From Flavobacteriales bacterium UBA1937 (lineage in GTDB: Bacteria > Bacteroidota > Bacteroidia > Flavobacteriales > Weeksellaceae), in NCBI GenBank assembly GCA_002337005.1, contig DDFD01000014.1, positions 1 through 23,047 of the forward strand: 23,047 nucleotides of DNA. Direction: 5' to 3'. Below the pieces are notes generated by a model, which was not told where the DNA came from, did no database searches, and saw only the letters and a program-made list of their open reading frames with translations. Below are positions 14,211 to 19,989 of the stretch, piece by piece. The stretch's first letter is position 1. Every line of letters begins with the position of its first letter. Both the position numbers and the translations under genes were made by a program.

Positions 14211-15212
14211 ATGAGCAGTTCAGACGATAAGAAAAAAGCACTAGCACTAGTCTTAGAAAAAATGGATAAAACCTATGGAAAAGGTACCGTAATGAAAATG
14301 GGAGACAGTGCAGTAGAAGAAGTAGAAGTAATACCAAGTGGTTCACTTGGTTTAGATATTGCACTAGGAGTTGGCGGTTATCCAAAAGGTAGAGTTATCG
14401 AAATTTATGGACCAGAATCTTCTGGTAAAACCACGCTTACGATGCACGCTATTGCAGAATCTCAAAAAGCGGGAGGAATTGCAGCCTTTATTGATGCGGA
14501 GCACGCTTTTGATGCTGTTTATGCAAAAAAATTAGGGATTGATGTAGAAAATTTAATTATTTCTCAACCAGATAATGGTGAACAAGCATTAGAAATTGCA
14601 GATAATTTAATTCGTTCTGGAGCGATTGATATTGTAGTAATAGATTCTGTTGCCGCTCTTACTCCAAAAGCTGAAATAGAAGGAGAAATGGGGGATTCAA
14701 AAATGGGATTACACGCTAGATTAATGTCTCAAGCATTAAGAAAGTTAACCGCTACTATTTCCAGAACAAAATGTACGGTAATTTTCATCAACCAATTAAG
14801 AGAAAAAATAGGAGTTATGTTCGGAAATCCTGAAACTACAACTGGTGGAAATGCTTTAAAATTCTACGCTTCTGTAAGAATTGACATCAGAAGAAGTGGT
14901 TCTCCTATAAAAGTAGGCGAAGATGCAGTAGGAAACCGTGTGAAAGTAAAAATCGTAAAAAACAAAGTGGCTCCACCGTTTAAAAATACAGAATTCGATA
15001 TTATGTACGGAGAAGGAATTTCTAAAGTAGGTGAAATTCTAGATTTAGGAGTTGAGTATGATATTGTGAAAAAATCAGGTTCTTGGTTCAGCTATGGAGA
15101 TACCAAACTTGGGCAAGGTAGAGATGCCGTGAAAGAATTGCTAAAAGACAATCCTGAACTTTTAGAAGAACTTTCGGAAAAAATAAAAGTAGCAATTAAA
15201 GAAAAAAAATAA
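14211..15212 (+). CDS. recA: Recombinase RecA
   Basis: DNA-dependent ATPase that forms filaments on single-stranded DNA, drives homologous recombination and repair, and stimulates self-cleavage of repressors. 333 residues, a normal size for Bacteroidota. Walker A is GPESSGKT at 67-74, followed by the FIDAEHAFD segment, the Walker B strand IDIVVIDSVAAL, loop L1 (EGEMGDSKMGLHARLMSQALRK) and loop L2 (FINQLREKIGVMFGNPETTTGGNALKFYASVR). The C-terminus is charged and short. It is monocistronic, with a strong hairpin terminator right after the stop codon. A TGTCGT repeat site lies upstream. No lexA gene is in the window. Confidence 0.99.
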   Translation: MSSSDDKKKALALVLEKMDKTYGKGTVMKMGDSAVEEVEVIPSGSLGLDIALGVGGYPKGRVIEIYGPESSGKTTLTMHAIAESQKAGGIAAFIDAEHAFDAVYAKKLGIDVENLIISQPDNGEQALEIADNLIRSGAIDIVVIDSVAALTPKAEIEGEMGDSKMGLHARLMSQALRKLTATISRTKCTVIFINQLREKIGVMFGNPETTTGGNALKFYASVRIDIRRSGSPIKVGEDAVGNRVKVKIVKNKVAPPFKNTEFDIMYGEGISKVGEILDLGVEYDIVKKSGSWFSYGDTKLGQGRDAVKELLKDNPELLEELSEKIKVAIKEKK

Positions 15213-15226
15213 ATTTTTTCAATAAG

Positions 15227-15269
15227 ATAAACCAGGCGCGAGCTTTGCTCGCGCCTGGTTTATTTTTTA
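15227..15269 (+). terminator. Strong recA terminator
   Basis: A perfect 17-bp stem (15227-15243 with 15247-15263) around a TTT loop contains a GC-rich core (CCAGGCGCGAGC) and is followed by six T. It is unusually long for this AT-rich genome. Confidence 0.92.
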
Positions 15270-15336
15270 AATTATGGCAGCGAAGCTGCCGCCGTAATTT
15301 TTCCAATATTTATTTGAACTCGCCTTTGGCGAGTTC
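15269..15336. repeat. Two GC-rich triloop hairpins after recA
   Basis: GGCAGC-GAA-GCTGCC (15276-15290), nested in an imperfect AAATTATG / CGTAATTT stem, and GAACTCGCC-TTT-GGCGAGTTC (15316-15336). Both stems close 3-nt loops, as does the recA terminator. The second may also terminate the convergent gene at 15342. Confidence 0.7.
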
Positions 15337-15341
15337 CTGCG

Positions 15342-15656
15342 TTACAAATTAATTTCTTCTAAAGGATTCCAAAAAATTTTCTTGAAATTCTGAATTTTAT
15401 TTCCTTTTACTTCTATTTCTTCTTTTGCCAGTTTCTCGGTGAATTTTGGAATACAACTTTCCGCAGAAATAATTCCACAAGCGCTACAGACTCTATGCGC
15501 AGGAAAATCATCATCATAATTGCGAAGAGCATTTCCTACGTGACGAGAATGATTAGGATAACCAACTGCTTTTGCTATGGCTCCATAAGTTGTTACTCTA
15601 CCTTTAGGAATCATTCTAATGATTTCAAAAACTTGTTGTTTGAAGGTTTCATTCAT
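15342..15656 (-). CDS. Alkyltransferase-like protein (MGMT family without the active Cys)
   Basis: 104 residues, covering only the C-terminal domain of the O6-methylguanine-DNA methyltransferase family (IPKGRVTTYGAIAKAVGYPNHSRHVGNALRN). The active-site PCHRV reads PAHRV here (residues 52-56), so the acceptor cysteine is Ala53 and the protein cannot remove alkyl groups. Such alkyltransferase-like proteins bind O6-alkylguanine lesions and, in the cases studied, hand them to nucleotide excision repair. Tyr24 and Arg38 of the base-flipping machinery appear conserved. It converges on recA but is a separate unit; a -7-like TAACTTTA lies at 15668-15661, just before the start. Annotation as a methyltransferase would be misleading. 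Confidence 0.9.
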   Translation of the reverse strand: MNETFKQQVFEIIRMIPKGRVTTYGAIAKAVGYPNHSRHVGNALRNYDDDFPAHRVCSACGIISAESCIPKFTEKLAKEEIEVKGNKIQNFKKIFWNPLEEINL

Positions 15657-15714
15657 AAGGTAAAGTTAATTTTTTCTATCAGAATTTAGGCGTTTTTTGC
15701 AATTTTTTTTTGGC

Positions 15715-15736
15715 GCGAGCGAAGCGAGCGTCGATT
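15715..15736 (+). repeat. 22-bp repeat, inverted partner at 17554-17575
   Basis: Starts GCGAGCGAAGCGAGCGTCGA. Its exact reverse complement lies at 17554-17575, so the pair frames the deoxyhypusine-synthase-like gene. Confidence 0.85.
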
Positions 15737-16000
15737 GTTTTCAAAGTTTACCAAAAAGATCATTTCCCTTTTTGTTGCGAAAAATGAAGCAATCTTATGT
15801 GGATTCAAAAATCAATACTTTAAATTTAAGACCAATAGAAAAGCTACGAAGTAGCGAAAGCAATAGCTTAGTGTGAAGCACTAGGGAGAAAAAATAACGT
15901 AAAGTGAAGCCCTGAAATCGAAGATTCGACGCAGTCAAAGGGCGAAATCCTTTTCAGTAAAATTTTCTAAAAAAGGAAAAGAAAAACCGCTCGTGAACTT

Positions 16001-16149
16001 TAGCCCTGATTGGAGCATTTGTTTGAGCTCTTTTTTCTGTGTGACGATTATTTCAATTTTCGGAAAAAGTTTGATAGATTGCTTCTTCGTTCATTCTTCA
16101 CTCATCGCAATGACAGAAAAAAAGCGAGTGCGGAAAGCAGGTCTGGAAG
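16001..16149 (+). repeat. Dispersed noncoding element, copy A
   Basis: The left block starts TAGCCCTGATTGGAGC and runs to TTTGTTTGAGCTCTTTTTT (about 16033). The right block is AAAGCGAGTGCGGAAAGCAG followed by GTCTGGAAGTG (about 16121-16149). Both blocks recur, inverted, in copy B at 17365-17474, while the middle differs. The middle of copy A holds, on the minus strand, a TGTCATTGCGA...AAGCAATCT segment (16076-16115) like another widespread bacterial repeat. Confidence 0.65.
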
Positions 16150-16190
16150 TGTAAAGAAACCAAATTTCTAGCTTCTATAAACTACCCCGC

Positions 16191-16225
16191 CTTCGCAATG
16201 CGAAGCCACCCCTTCAAAGAAGGGG
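16191..16225. repeat. Hairpin pair CTTCGC-AAT-GCGAAG and CCCCTTC-AAA-GAAGGGG
   Basis: Two adjacent triloop hairpins (16191-16205, 16209-16225) set in TACCCCGCCTTCGC context, resembling a common flavobacterial intergenic repeat. Confidence 0.65.
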
Positions 16226-16227
16226 AA

Positions 16228-16256
16228 TAAAAAACGCCCAAAAAATTGAGCGTTTA
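16228..16256 (-). terminator. Terminator of the deoxyhypusine-synthase-like gene
   Basis: Read on the minus strand, TAAACGCTC pairs with GGGCGTTTTT around AATTTTTT (one mismatch), ending in a T run, 38 bases after the stop codon. Confidence 0.6.
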
Positions 16257-16261
16257 TATAA

Positions 16262-16289
16262 CTTCTGTCTTCGGACTTCCGTCTTCCAA
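16262..16289. repeat. Four degenerate 7-nt repeats (CTTCNNN type)
   Basis: Units CTTCTGT, CTTCGGA, CTTCCGT, CTTCCAA in register, just after the stop codon of the deoxyhypusine-synthase-like gene. Confidence 0.65.
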
Positions 16290-16293
16290 CTTA

Positions 16294-17271
16294 TTAAGAA
16301 TTTTCTAAAATATACTTAAAAATTAATGGTGCACAAATCGTAGCATCACTTTCAACGATGAATTTCGGTGTTGTGATATCTAGTTTACCCCAAGTAATTT
16401 TTTCGTTCGGTACAGCTCCAGAATACGAACCATAAGAAGTGGTAGAATCTGAAATCTGACAAAAATAACTCCAGAACGGAATGTCATGCATTTCCATATC
16501 TTGATACAACATTGGCACTACACAAATCGGAAAATCGCCTGCAATTCCTCCACCAATCTGGAAGAAACCAACTCCTTTTCCTGCACAATTTTTAGGGTAC
16601 CAATCTGCCAAATACATCATATATTCAATTCCAGATTTCATTGTTGAAGGCTTTAAATCTCCTTTTATGCAATAACTCGCAAAAATATTTCCCATCGTAG
16701 AATCTTCCCAACCTGGTACAATAATTGGCAAATTCTTTTCAGCAGCAGCAATCATCCAAGAATTTTCTCTCGGGATTTCATGGTATTGTTCTAGAACTCC
16801 AGAAAGAATCATTTTGTACATATATTCGTGCGGAAAATATCTTTCTCCTTTAGTATCTGCATCTTTCCAAATTTCAAAAATATGCTTCTGCAATCTACGG
16901 AAAGCCTCTTCTTCTGGGATACAAGTATCGGTAACTCTATTTAAACCTCTTTCTAGCAAATCCCATTCTTCTTGAGGCGTTAAGTCTCTGTAATGAGGCA
17001 CTCTTTCGTAGTGAGAATGCGCTACCAAATTCATTAAATCTTCTTCTAAATTCGCACCAGTACAAGAAATAATATCTACTTTATCTTCACGAATCATATC
17101 TGCCAAAATTTTCCCCATTTCTGCAGTTGACATTGCTCCAGCAAGCGTAATCATCATTTTACCACCATCTTTTAGGTGCGCTACATAACCTTTTGCAGCA
17201 TCTACCAAAGCAGCAGCATTAAAGTGCAAATAATATTTTTCTATAAATTCGGTAATCGGTTTATTGCTCAT
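16294..17271 (-). CDS. Deoxyhypusine synthase family protein
   Basis: 325 residues from the ATG at 17271 (MSNKPITEFIEKYYLHFNAAALVDAAKGY). An in-frame TTG at 17346 would add 25 residues, but these are translated from a heptamer repeat and are rejected. The NAD-binding fold and active-site features of deoxyhypusine synthase are visible: TLAGAMSTAEMG, ISCTGANLEEDLMN, VPGWEDSTMGN, GGGIAGDFPI, SYGSYSGA, and the catalytic lysine in ITWGK at residue 296. Bacteria lack eIF5A, the eukaryotic substrate, so the bacterial branch probably acts on free polyamines (homospermidine synthase-like) or another amine; this is inference. No other polyamine gene is next to it, and repeats flank it on both sides. 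Confidence 0.9.
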   Translation of the reverse strand: MSNKPITEFIEKYYLHFNAAALVDAAKGYVAHLKDGGKMMITLAGAMSTAEMGKILADMIREDKVDIISCTGANLEEDLMNLVAHSHYERVPHYRDLTPQEEWDLLERGLNRVTDTCIPEEEAFRRLQKHIFEIWKDADTKGERYFPHEYMYKMILSGVLEQYHEIPRENSWMIAAAEKNLPIIVPGWEDSTMGNIFASYCIKGDLKPSTMKSGIEYMMYLADWYPKNCAGKGVGFFQIGGGIAGDFPICVVPMLYQDMEMHDIPFWSYFCQISDSTTSYGSYSGAVPNEKITWGKLDITTPKFIVESDATICAPLIFKYILENS

Positions 17272-17288
17272 TTTTATAAGAATTTTTG

Positions 17289-17296
17289 CAAAGATA
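17289..17296 (-). promoter_or_regulatory. -7 box for the deoxyhypusine-synthase-like gene
   Basis: On the minus strand TATCTTTG (17296-17289) matches TAnnTTTG, 18 bases before the ATG. No upstream TTTG is seen; the heptamer array occupies that position. Confidence 0.45.
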
Positions 17297-17307
17297 AGGT
17301 TTTTGCA

Positions 17308-17335
17308 GGAAGTTAGAAGCTGGAAGCCAGAAGTT
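17308..17335. repeat. Four degenerate 7-nt repeats (RGAAGNN type)
   Basis: Units GGAAGTT, AGAAGCT, GGAAGCC, AGAAGTT in register, just upstream of the -7 box of the deoxyhypusine-synthase-like gene. Confidence 0.65.
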
Positions 17336-17364
17336 TTTAGAAGCAAGACGTTTGTACTTATTTT

Positions 17365-17474
17365 CCAACTAATGTCCCGCTTTCACTACTCGCTTTTTTA
17401 GAAATTTCTCACACACTAAACCTGAACTAAAAAATTTCTAAAAAGAGCTCAAACAAACCGTTCAATCGGGGCTA
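17365..17474 (-). repeat. Dispersed noncoding element, copy B (inverted to copy A)
   Basis: Read on the minus strand from 17474: TAGCCCCGATTGAACGG, TTTGTTTGAGCTCTTTTT, a variable middle with an internal TAGAAATTT / AAATTTCTA inverted repeat, then AAAGCGAGTAGTGAAAGCGG and GACATTAGTTGG. Ends match copy A; the middle is shorter and different. Confidence 0.65.
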
Positions 17475-17553
17475 GAATTTACTTTTCGTTTTTCTTTCCA
17501 CTTTTCTACAATATCCTTATATCAATCCTTCAAGGATTATTTACTTAAAAAAA

Positions 17554-17575
17554 AATCGACGCTCGCTTCGCTCGC
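17554..17575 (-). repeat. 22-bp repeat, inverted partner of 15715-15736
   Basis: Exact reverse complement of 15715-15736. Confidence 0.85.
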
Positions 17576-17751
17576 TCCAAAAAATATCAATCAAGAGAAT
17601 TGATTAAAACATAATATCTAAAAGCCAAAATTCCTTTTTGAAATTTTGTAAGTTTCGTTGGGTCAAGATGGCTGTATTTTGGGAGAAATTTTTTATTGAA
17701 TCGGTTAACAATTCGGAAAACTGACTTTTTCATATTTTTTTTATTTGTGTC

Positions 17752-17817
17752 GCTCCTACGGAGCTTCCAACTAAATGTTATCTATAATTTCTACAAACCT
17801 TTGATTCCTACGGAACC
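17752..17817 (-). repeat. Paired TAC-loop palindromes (CTCCTACGGAG element)
   Basis: GCTCC-TAC-GGAGC (17752-17764) and TTCC-TAC-GGAA (17805-17815) bound a 66-bp stretch. The minus-strand phrases GGTTCCGTAGGAATC and GGAAGCTCCGTAGGAGC look like a dispersed flavobacterial repeat. Confidence 0.55.
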
Positions 17818-17832
17818 AAATTTTACAATTTT

Positions 17833-18225
17833 TTAAAACCTAAATTTTCTATTTTCTTTCTTTTCTGAGATTTTCTTTTTGCTTTCTAGGCGCTTTTCTA
17901 CTTTTGCACGGCTTGGCTTGGTTGCAATTCTTTTCTTCGGAACGATGAGCGATTTATTCACCAGTTCCTGAATCTTTTCAATCGCAATTTTTTTATTTTG
18001 CAATTGTGTTCTGCTTTCCGAAACGGTCAACTGAAGAATTCCATCCAAATTAATTCTATTTTTCAATTTCAAAGCAATTCTTTCTTTCTCCAAATCTGTA
18101 AATACGGCAGAATCTTCTAACTCCCACATCACTGTTACGGAAGTTTCTACTTTGTTTACATTTTGCCCGCCACTTCCGCTGCTTCGGGAAGTTTTGTAAG
18201 AAAGTTCGTGCTGGAAATTTTTCAT
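17833..18225 (-). CDS. arfB: Peptidyl-tRNA hydrolase / ribosome rescue factor ArfB
   Basis: 130 residues. Releases peptides from stalled ribosomes lacking a stop codon. The catalytic GGQ loop is at residues 19-21 within RSSGSGGQNVNKVETSV, the release-factor domain 3 signature. The C-terminus (KKRIATKPSRAKVEKRLESKKKISEKKENRKFRF) is the basic tail that enters the mRNA channel. The length is that of ArfB, not of the RF1/RF2 proteins. It is the last gene of a three-gene minus-strand operon, overlapping the preceding gene by 4 bases (ATGA). Confidence 0.95.
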   Translation of the reverse strand: MKNFQHELSYKTSRSSGSGGQNVNKVETSVTVMWELEDSAVFTDLEKERIALKLKNRINLDGILQLTVSESRTQLQNKKIAIEKIQELVNKSLIVPKKRIATKPSRAKVEKRLESKKKISEKKENRKFRF

Positions 18226-18680
18226 TTAAAATTTTCTTTAAACAATTTACTATGTTCCTTTATAAAGCTAATATCACCTCCTGCCATTTCTAAATCTCCC
18301 TCAAAATTTCCATCTTTTTTTGTTTTATAATAAACTGTTTTATTATTAGAATTTATAAATATTGAATCACCGATTGAAATTTGGCTTTCACAAATTCTAT
18401 CATAAACCTCTGCTCTGTTATTTTCAATAGCATAAGGAAAATATTTTTTTTCTTTTTTTGGATTAAATTCTTTAGAATTAGATTTAAATTTACTGATATA
18501 AAGAATTGCAAAACAATGATTATTTGAAATTTTGAAAGAATCTACTTTTCCTTTCAAAACAAAATTATTATGAAGCATATTTTGCTCAATTTCATACTCT
18601 TTATTACTCCATTTATTTAAAAAATATATCCCTAGTAAAAAAGAAATGAACAAAATAATATACCTAATATACTTTTTCAT
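18222..18680 (-). CDS. Small membrane-anchored protein of unknown function
   Basis: 152 residues. One hydrophobic helix at about 5-22 (IRYIILFISFLLGIYFLNKW) anchors it, or acts as an uncleaved signal; the remainder (residues 25-152) is a small, lysine-rich, probably beta-rich domain with the phrases NFVLKGKVDSFKISNNHCFAILYISKF and QISIGDSIFINSNNKTVYYK. I do not recognise a family. It is translationally coupled at both ends: its ATG overlaps the menE stop and its stop overlaps the arfB ATG, each by 4 bases. Codon use is more AT-rich than in its neighbours, which may mean a recent insertion into the operon. Confidence 0.75.
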   Translation of the reverse strand: MKKYIRYIILFISFLLGIYFLNKWSNKEYEIEQNMLHNNFVLKGKVDSFKISNNHCFAILYISKFKSNSKEFNPKKEKKYFPYAIENNRAEVYDRICESQISIGDSIFINSNNKTVYYKTKKDGNFEGDLEMAGGDISFIKEHSKLFKENFK

Positions 18681-19729
18681 ATTAATTTAAGAATTTCTTT
18701 CCTTAAAACCTTACCGTTTTCCGCTCTTGGGAATTTCTCTAAAAATAAGATTTCTTTAGGAATATGAAACTTGCTTGGAAATTCTAAATTATAAATTTTA
18801 GATTTAATTTCTGTCATGCTGAGCGAAGTCGAAGCATCTTTTCCTTCGATGACTAGAACCAATTTCTCGCCTAAAATTTCGTCTGGTTTCCCAATAAAAA
18901 CCAAATCTTGAGTAACATATTTCTTAACCAAGCTTTCTAATTCTTCGGCAAAGATTTTCACTCCTCCAGAATTAATAACATTGTCAAATCTACCTAAAAA
19001 TTTGAATTGCTTTTTGTCACATTGAGCGGAGTCGAAATGCATTAGTTCTACAATATCATTAGTTTGCAAAATTTCTGGATTAAGTTTTGGTGCGAAAATT
19101 TTCAAACAGTTTCTTTCATCTACAGATATTTCAACATCATTAAAAATCGTAAAATAATCTTCCTGAACAGGAGAAATTTGTTTCAAAGCAATATGAGAAA
19201 GCGTTTCGCTCATTCCGTAAGTCTCAAAAATTTTGTTGGATGTTGGATGTTGGATGTTGGATGTTAATTGAGATTTCAAATTTTCTGAAACTGCTGCTCC
19301 GCCAATGATAAGATTCTTAATCAAATGAATGTCATCTAAAGAATTTTGAACTTGCAATGGTGTCATCGCACAAAATTCCACATTTTCAGAAATTTCAGGA
19401 GCGGAACTTGGTTCAGAAATAATGATTTTCAGTTTTCTTTCAATAGCTCTTACCAACATCATTTTCCCAGAAATATATTGAACGGGCAAACAAAGTAAAG
19501 CAGAATCTCCTTCTTTTAATCCTAGAAAATCGCAAGTCATTTTCGCAGAATGGAGCATTCTAGATTTTTCGATTTCAAAGACTTTTGGAATTCCAGTAGA
19601 ACCAGATGTTTGAACAGAAACGGTTTCAGAATCAGAAAACCAATTTTGCAAAAACTGAAGAACTTTTTGTTCAAATCCTGTTTTTGGAAAGATGTTTTTT
19701 ATCTCAAAATTTTTGAAGTCAATTTGCAT
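18677..19729 (-). CDS. menE: o-Succinylbenzoate-CoA ligase (MenE), AMP-binding
   Basis: 350 residues, the short form usual in flavobacteria (about 100 shorter than in E. coli). Activates o-succinylbenzoate with ATP and CoA in menaquinone synthesis, in the cytoplasm. The ANL-family motifs are present: TSGSTGIPK at 41-49, YGMSET at 171-176, GRFDNVINSGGVKI at about 246-259, and the catalytic lysine in ENGK at residue 340. Three stretches that look like translated intergenic repeats interrupt it: NIQHPTSN (158-165), HFDSAQCDK (231-239) and DASTSLSMT (298-306), all in loops between motifs, so the frame and core are intact. No other men gene is adjacent. A weak -7-like TAACTTTA is at 19796-19789. 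The substrate is inferred from family resemblance. Confidence 0.85.
   Translation of the reverse strand: MQIDFKNFEIKNIFPKTGFEQKVLQFLQNWFSDSETVSVQTSGSTGIPKVFEIEKSRMLHSAKMTCDFLGLKEGDSALLCLPVQYISGKMMLVRAIERKLKIIISEPSSAPEISENVEFCAMTPLQVQNSLDDIHLIKNLIIGGAAVSENLKSQLTSNIQHPTSNKIFETYGMSETLSHIALKQISPVQEDYFTIFNDVEISVDERNCLKIFAPKLNPEILQTNDIVELMHFDSAQCDKKQFKFLGRFDNVINSGGVKIFAEELESLVKKYVTQDLVFIGKPDEILGEKLVLVIEGKDASTSLSMTEIKSKIYNLEFPSKFHIPKEILFLEKFPRAENGKVLRKEILKLI
18811..18840. repeat. REP-like repeat inside menE (GCTGAGCGAAGTCGAAGC)
   Basis: Plus-strand CTGTCATGCTGAGCGAAGTC continues to GAAGCATCTT. It resembles a very widespread intergenic repeat, and is translated on the minus strand as DASTSLSMT. Confidence 0.75.
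19015..19042. repeat. Second REP-like repeat inside menE (TTGAGCGGAGTCGAA)
   Basis: Plus-strand TGTCACATTGAGCGGAGTCG continues to AAATGCATT, related to the copy at 18811. It is translated as HFDSAQCDK on the minus strand. Confidence 0.7.
19235..19265. repeat. Tandem heptanucleotide repeat inside menE
   Basis: Four perfect GTTGGAT units (19235-19262) plus three bases of a fifth. The unit length is not a multiple of three, so gain or loss of one copy would shift the menE frame. Confidence 0.9.
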
Positions 19730-19754
19730 TTTTTCTTGCTGATTTTGCTAATGG

Positions 19755-19771
19755 AGCAGATTTGATCTGCT
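19755..19771. repeat. Short hairpin upstream of menE
   Basis: AGCAGAT-TTG-ATCTGCT, a perfect 7-bp stem with a 3-nt loop. Confidence 0.6.
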
Positions 19772-19806
19772 TTAAAAAACTTACGTGGTAAAGTTAACGA
19801 ATTTTT

Positions 19807-19974
19807 GCGTGAGGACGAAGGCAATTGTTGGAGCTCTTTTACGGCGGCGGCTTCGCCGCCGCCGTAAAAAGCGACTTGCCGAAGACCGACCTTTTGTTTT
19901 TTGGAATGGAAAACCCTTTTTGCGTTTGAAACGCAGAAAGGGTTGTGCGATGGCGAAAAACAAAAGGGCACGCC
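19807..19974 (-). repeat. Multi-hairpin noncoding element between argS and menE
   Basis: Three stems: TTTTACGGCGGCGGC-TTC-GCCGCCGCCGTAAAA (19837-19869, 15 bp); CCTTTTGTTTTT (19890-19901) with AAAAACAAAAGG (19956-19967, 12 bp); and inside the latter AACCCTTTTTGCGTT with AACGCAGAAAGGGTT (19912-19944, one mismatch). GC content is far above its surroundings. It lies in the 260-bp gap where no gene is expected. The motifs look like a dispersed flavobacterial element (recollection, not searched). Confidence 0.7.
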
Positions 19975-19989
19975 AATATTTTATAAAAA

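Larger units (their letters stand above)
15657..16293. other. 637-bp noncoding region made of dispersed repeats
   Basis: No plausible gene was found on either strand. The stretch is a mosaic: GCGAGCGAAGCGAGCG at 15715, a GCTAC-GAA-GTAGC hairpin at 15843, a GCCCT/AGGGC stem around 15907-15950, element A at 16001-16149, hairpins at 16191-16225, a terminator and a heptamer array. Much of it has the look of intergenic repeats common in flavobacteria. Confidence 0.65.
17336..17832. other. Noncoding region between the deoxyhypusine-synthase-like gene and arfB
   Basis: No plausible gene. It holds element B (17365-17474), the hairpin AATCC-TTCAA-GGATT near 17524, the 22-bp inverted repeat (17554-17575), about 175 bp without recognisable structure (17576-17750), and a CTCCTACGGAG repeat (17752-17817). 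Confidence 0.6.

Noticed and set aside
15657..16293. Possible decayed insertion sequence or pseudogene in the long gap
   Set aside because: No transposase-like peptide or long open frame on either strand; the content is short palindromes and noncoding repeats.
16294..17271. Reading the gene as evidence for hypusine modification in a bacterium
   Set aside because: No eIF5A or deoxyhypusine hydroxylase is present and bacteria are not known to have them; homology alone does not give the substrate.
17272..17346. TTG start extending the deoxyhypusine-synthase-like protein by 25 residues
   Set aside because: The added residues come from the repeat array and promoter region; the -7 box lies inside this stretch.
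17576..17750. Possible small gene or RNA upstream of arfB's convergent side
   Set aside because: Frames are broken by stops and no stem or promoter of note was seen apart from a 6-bp inverted repeat at about 17586.
19235..19265. Possible CRISPR repeat
   Set aside because: A 7-bp tandem unit without spacers inside a coding gene; no cas genes are in the window.
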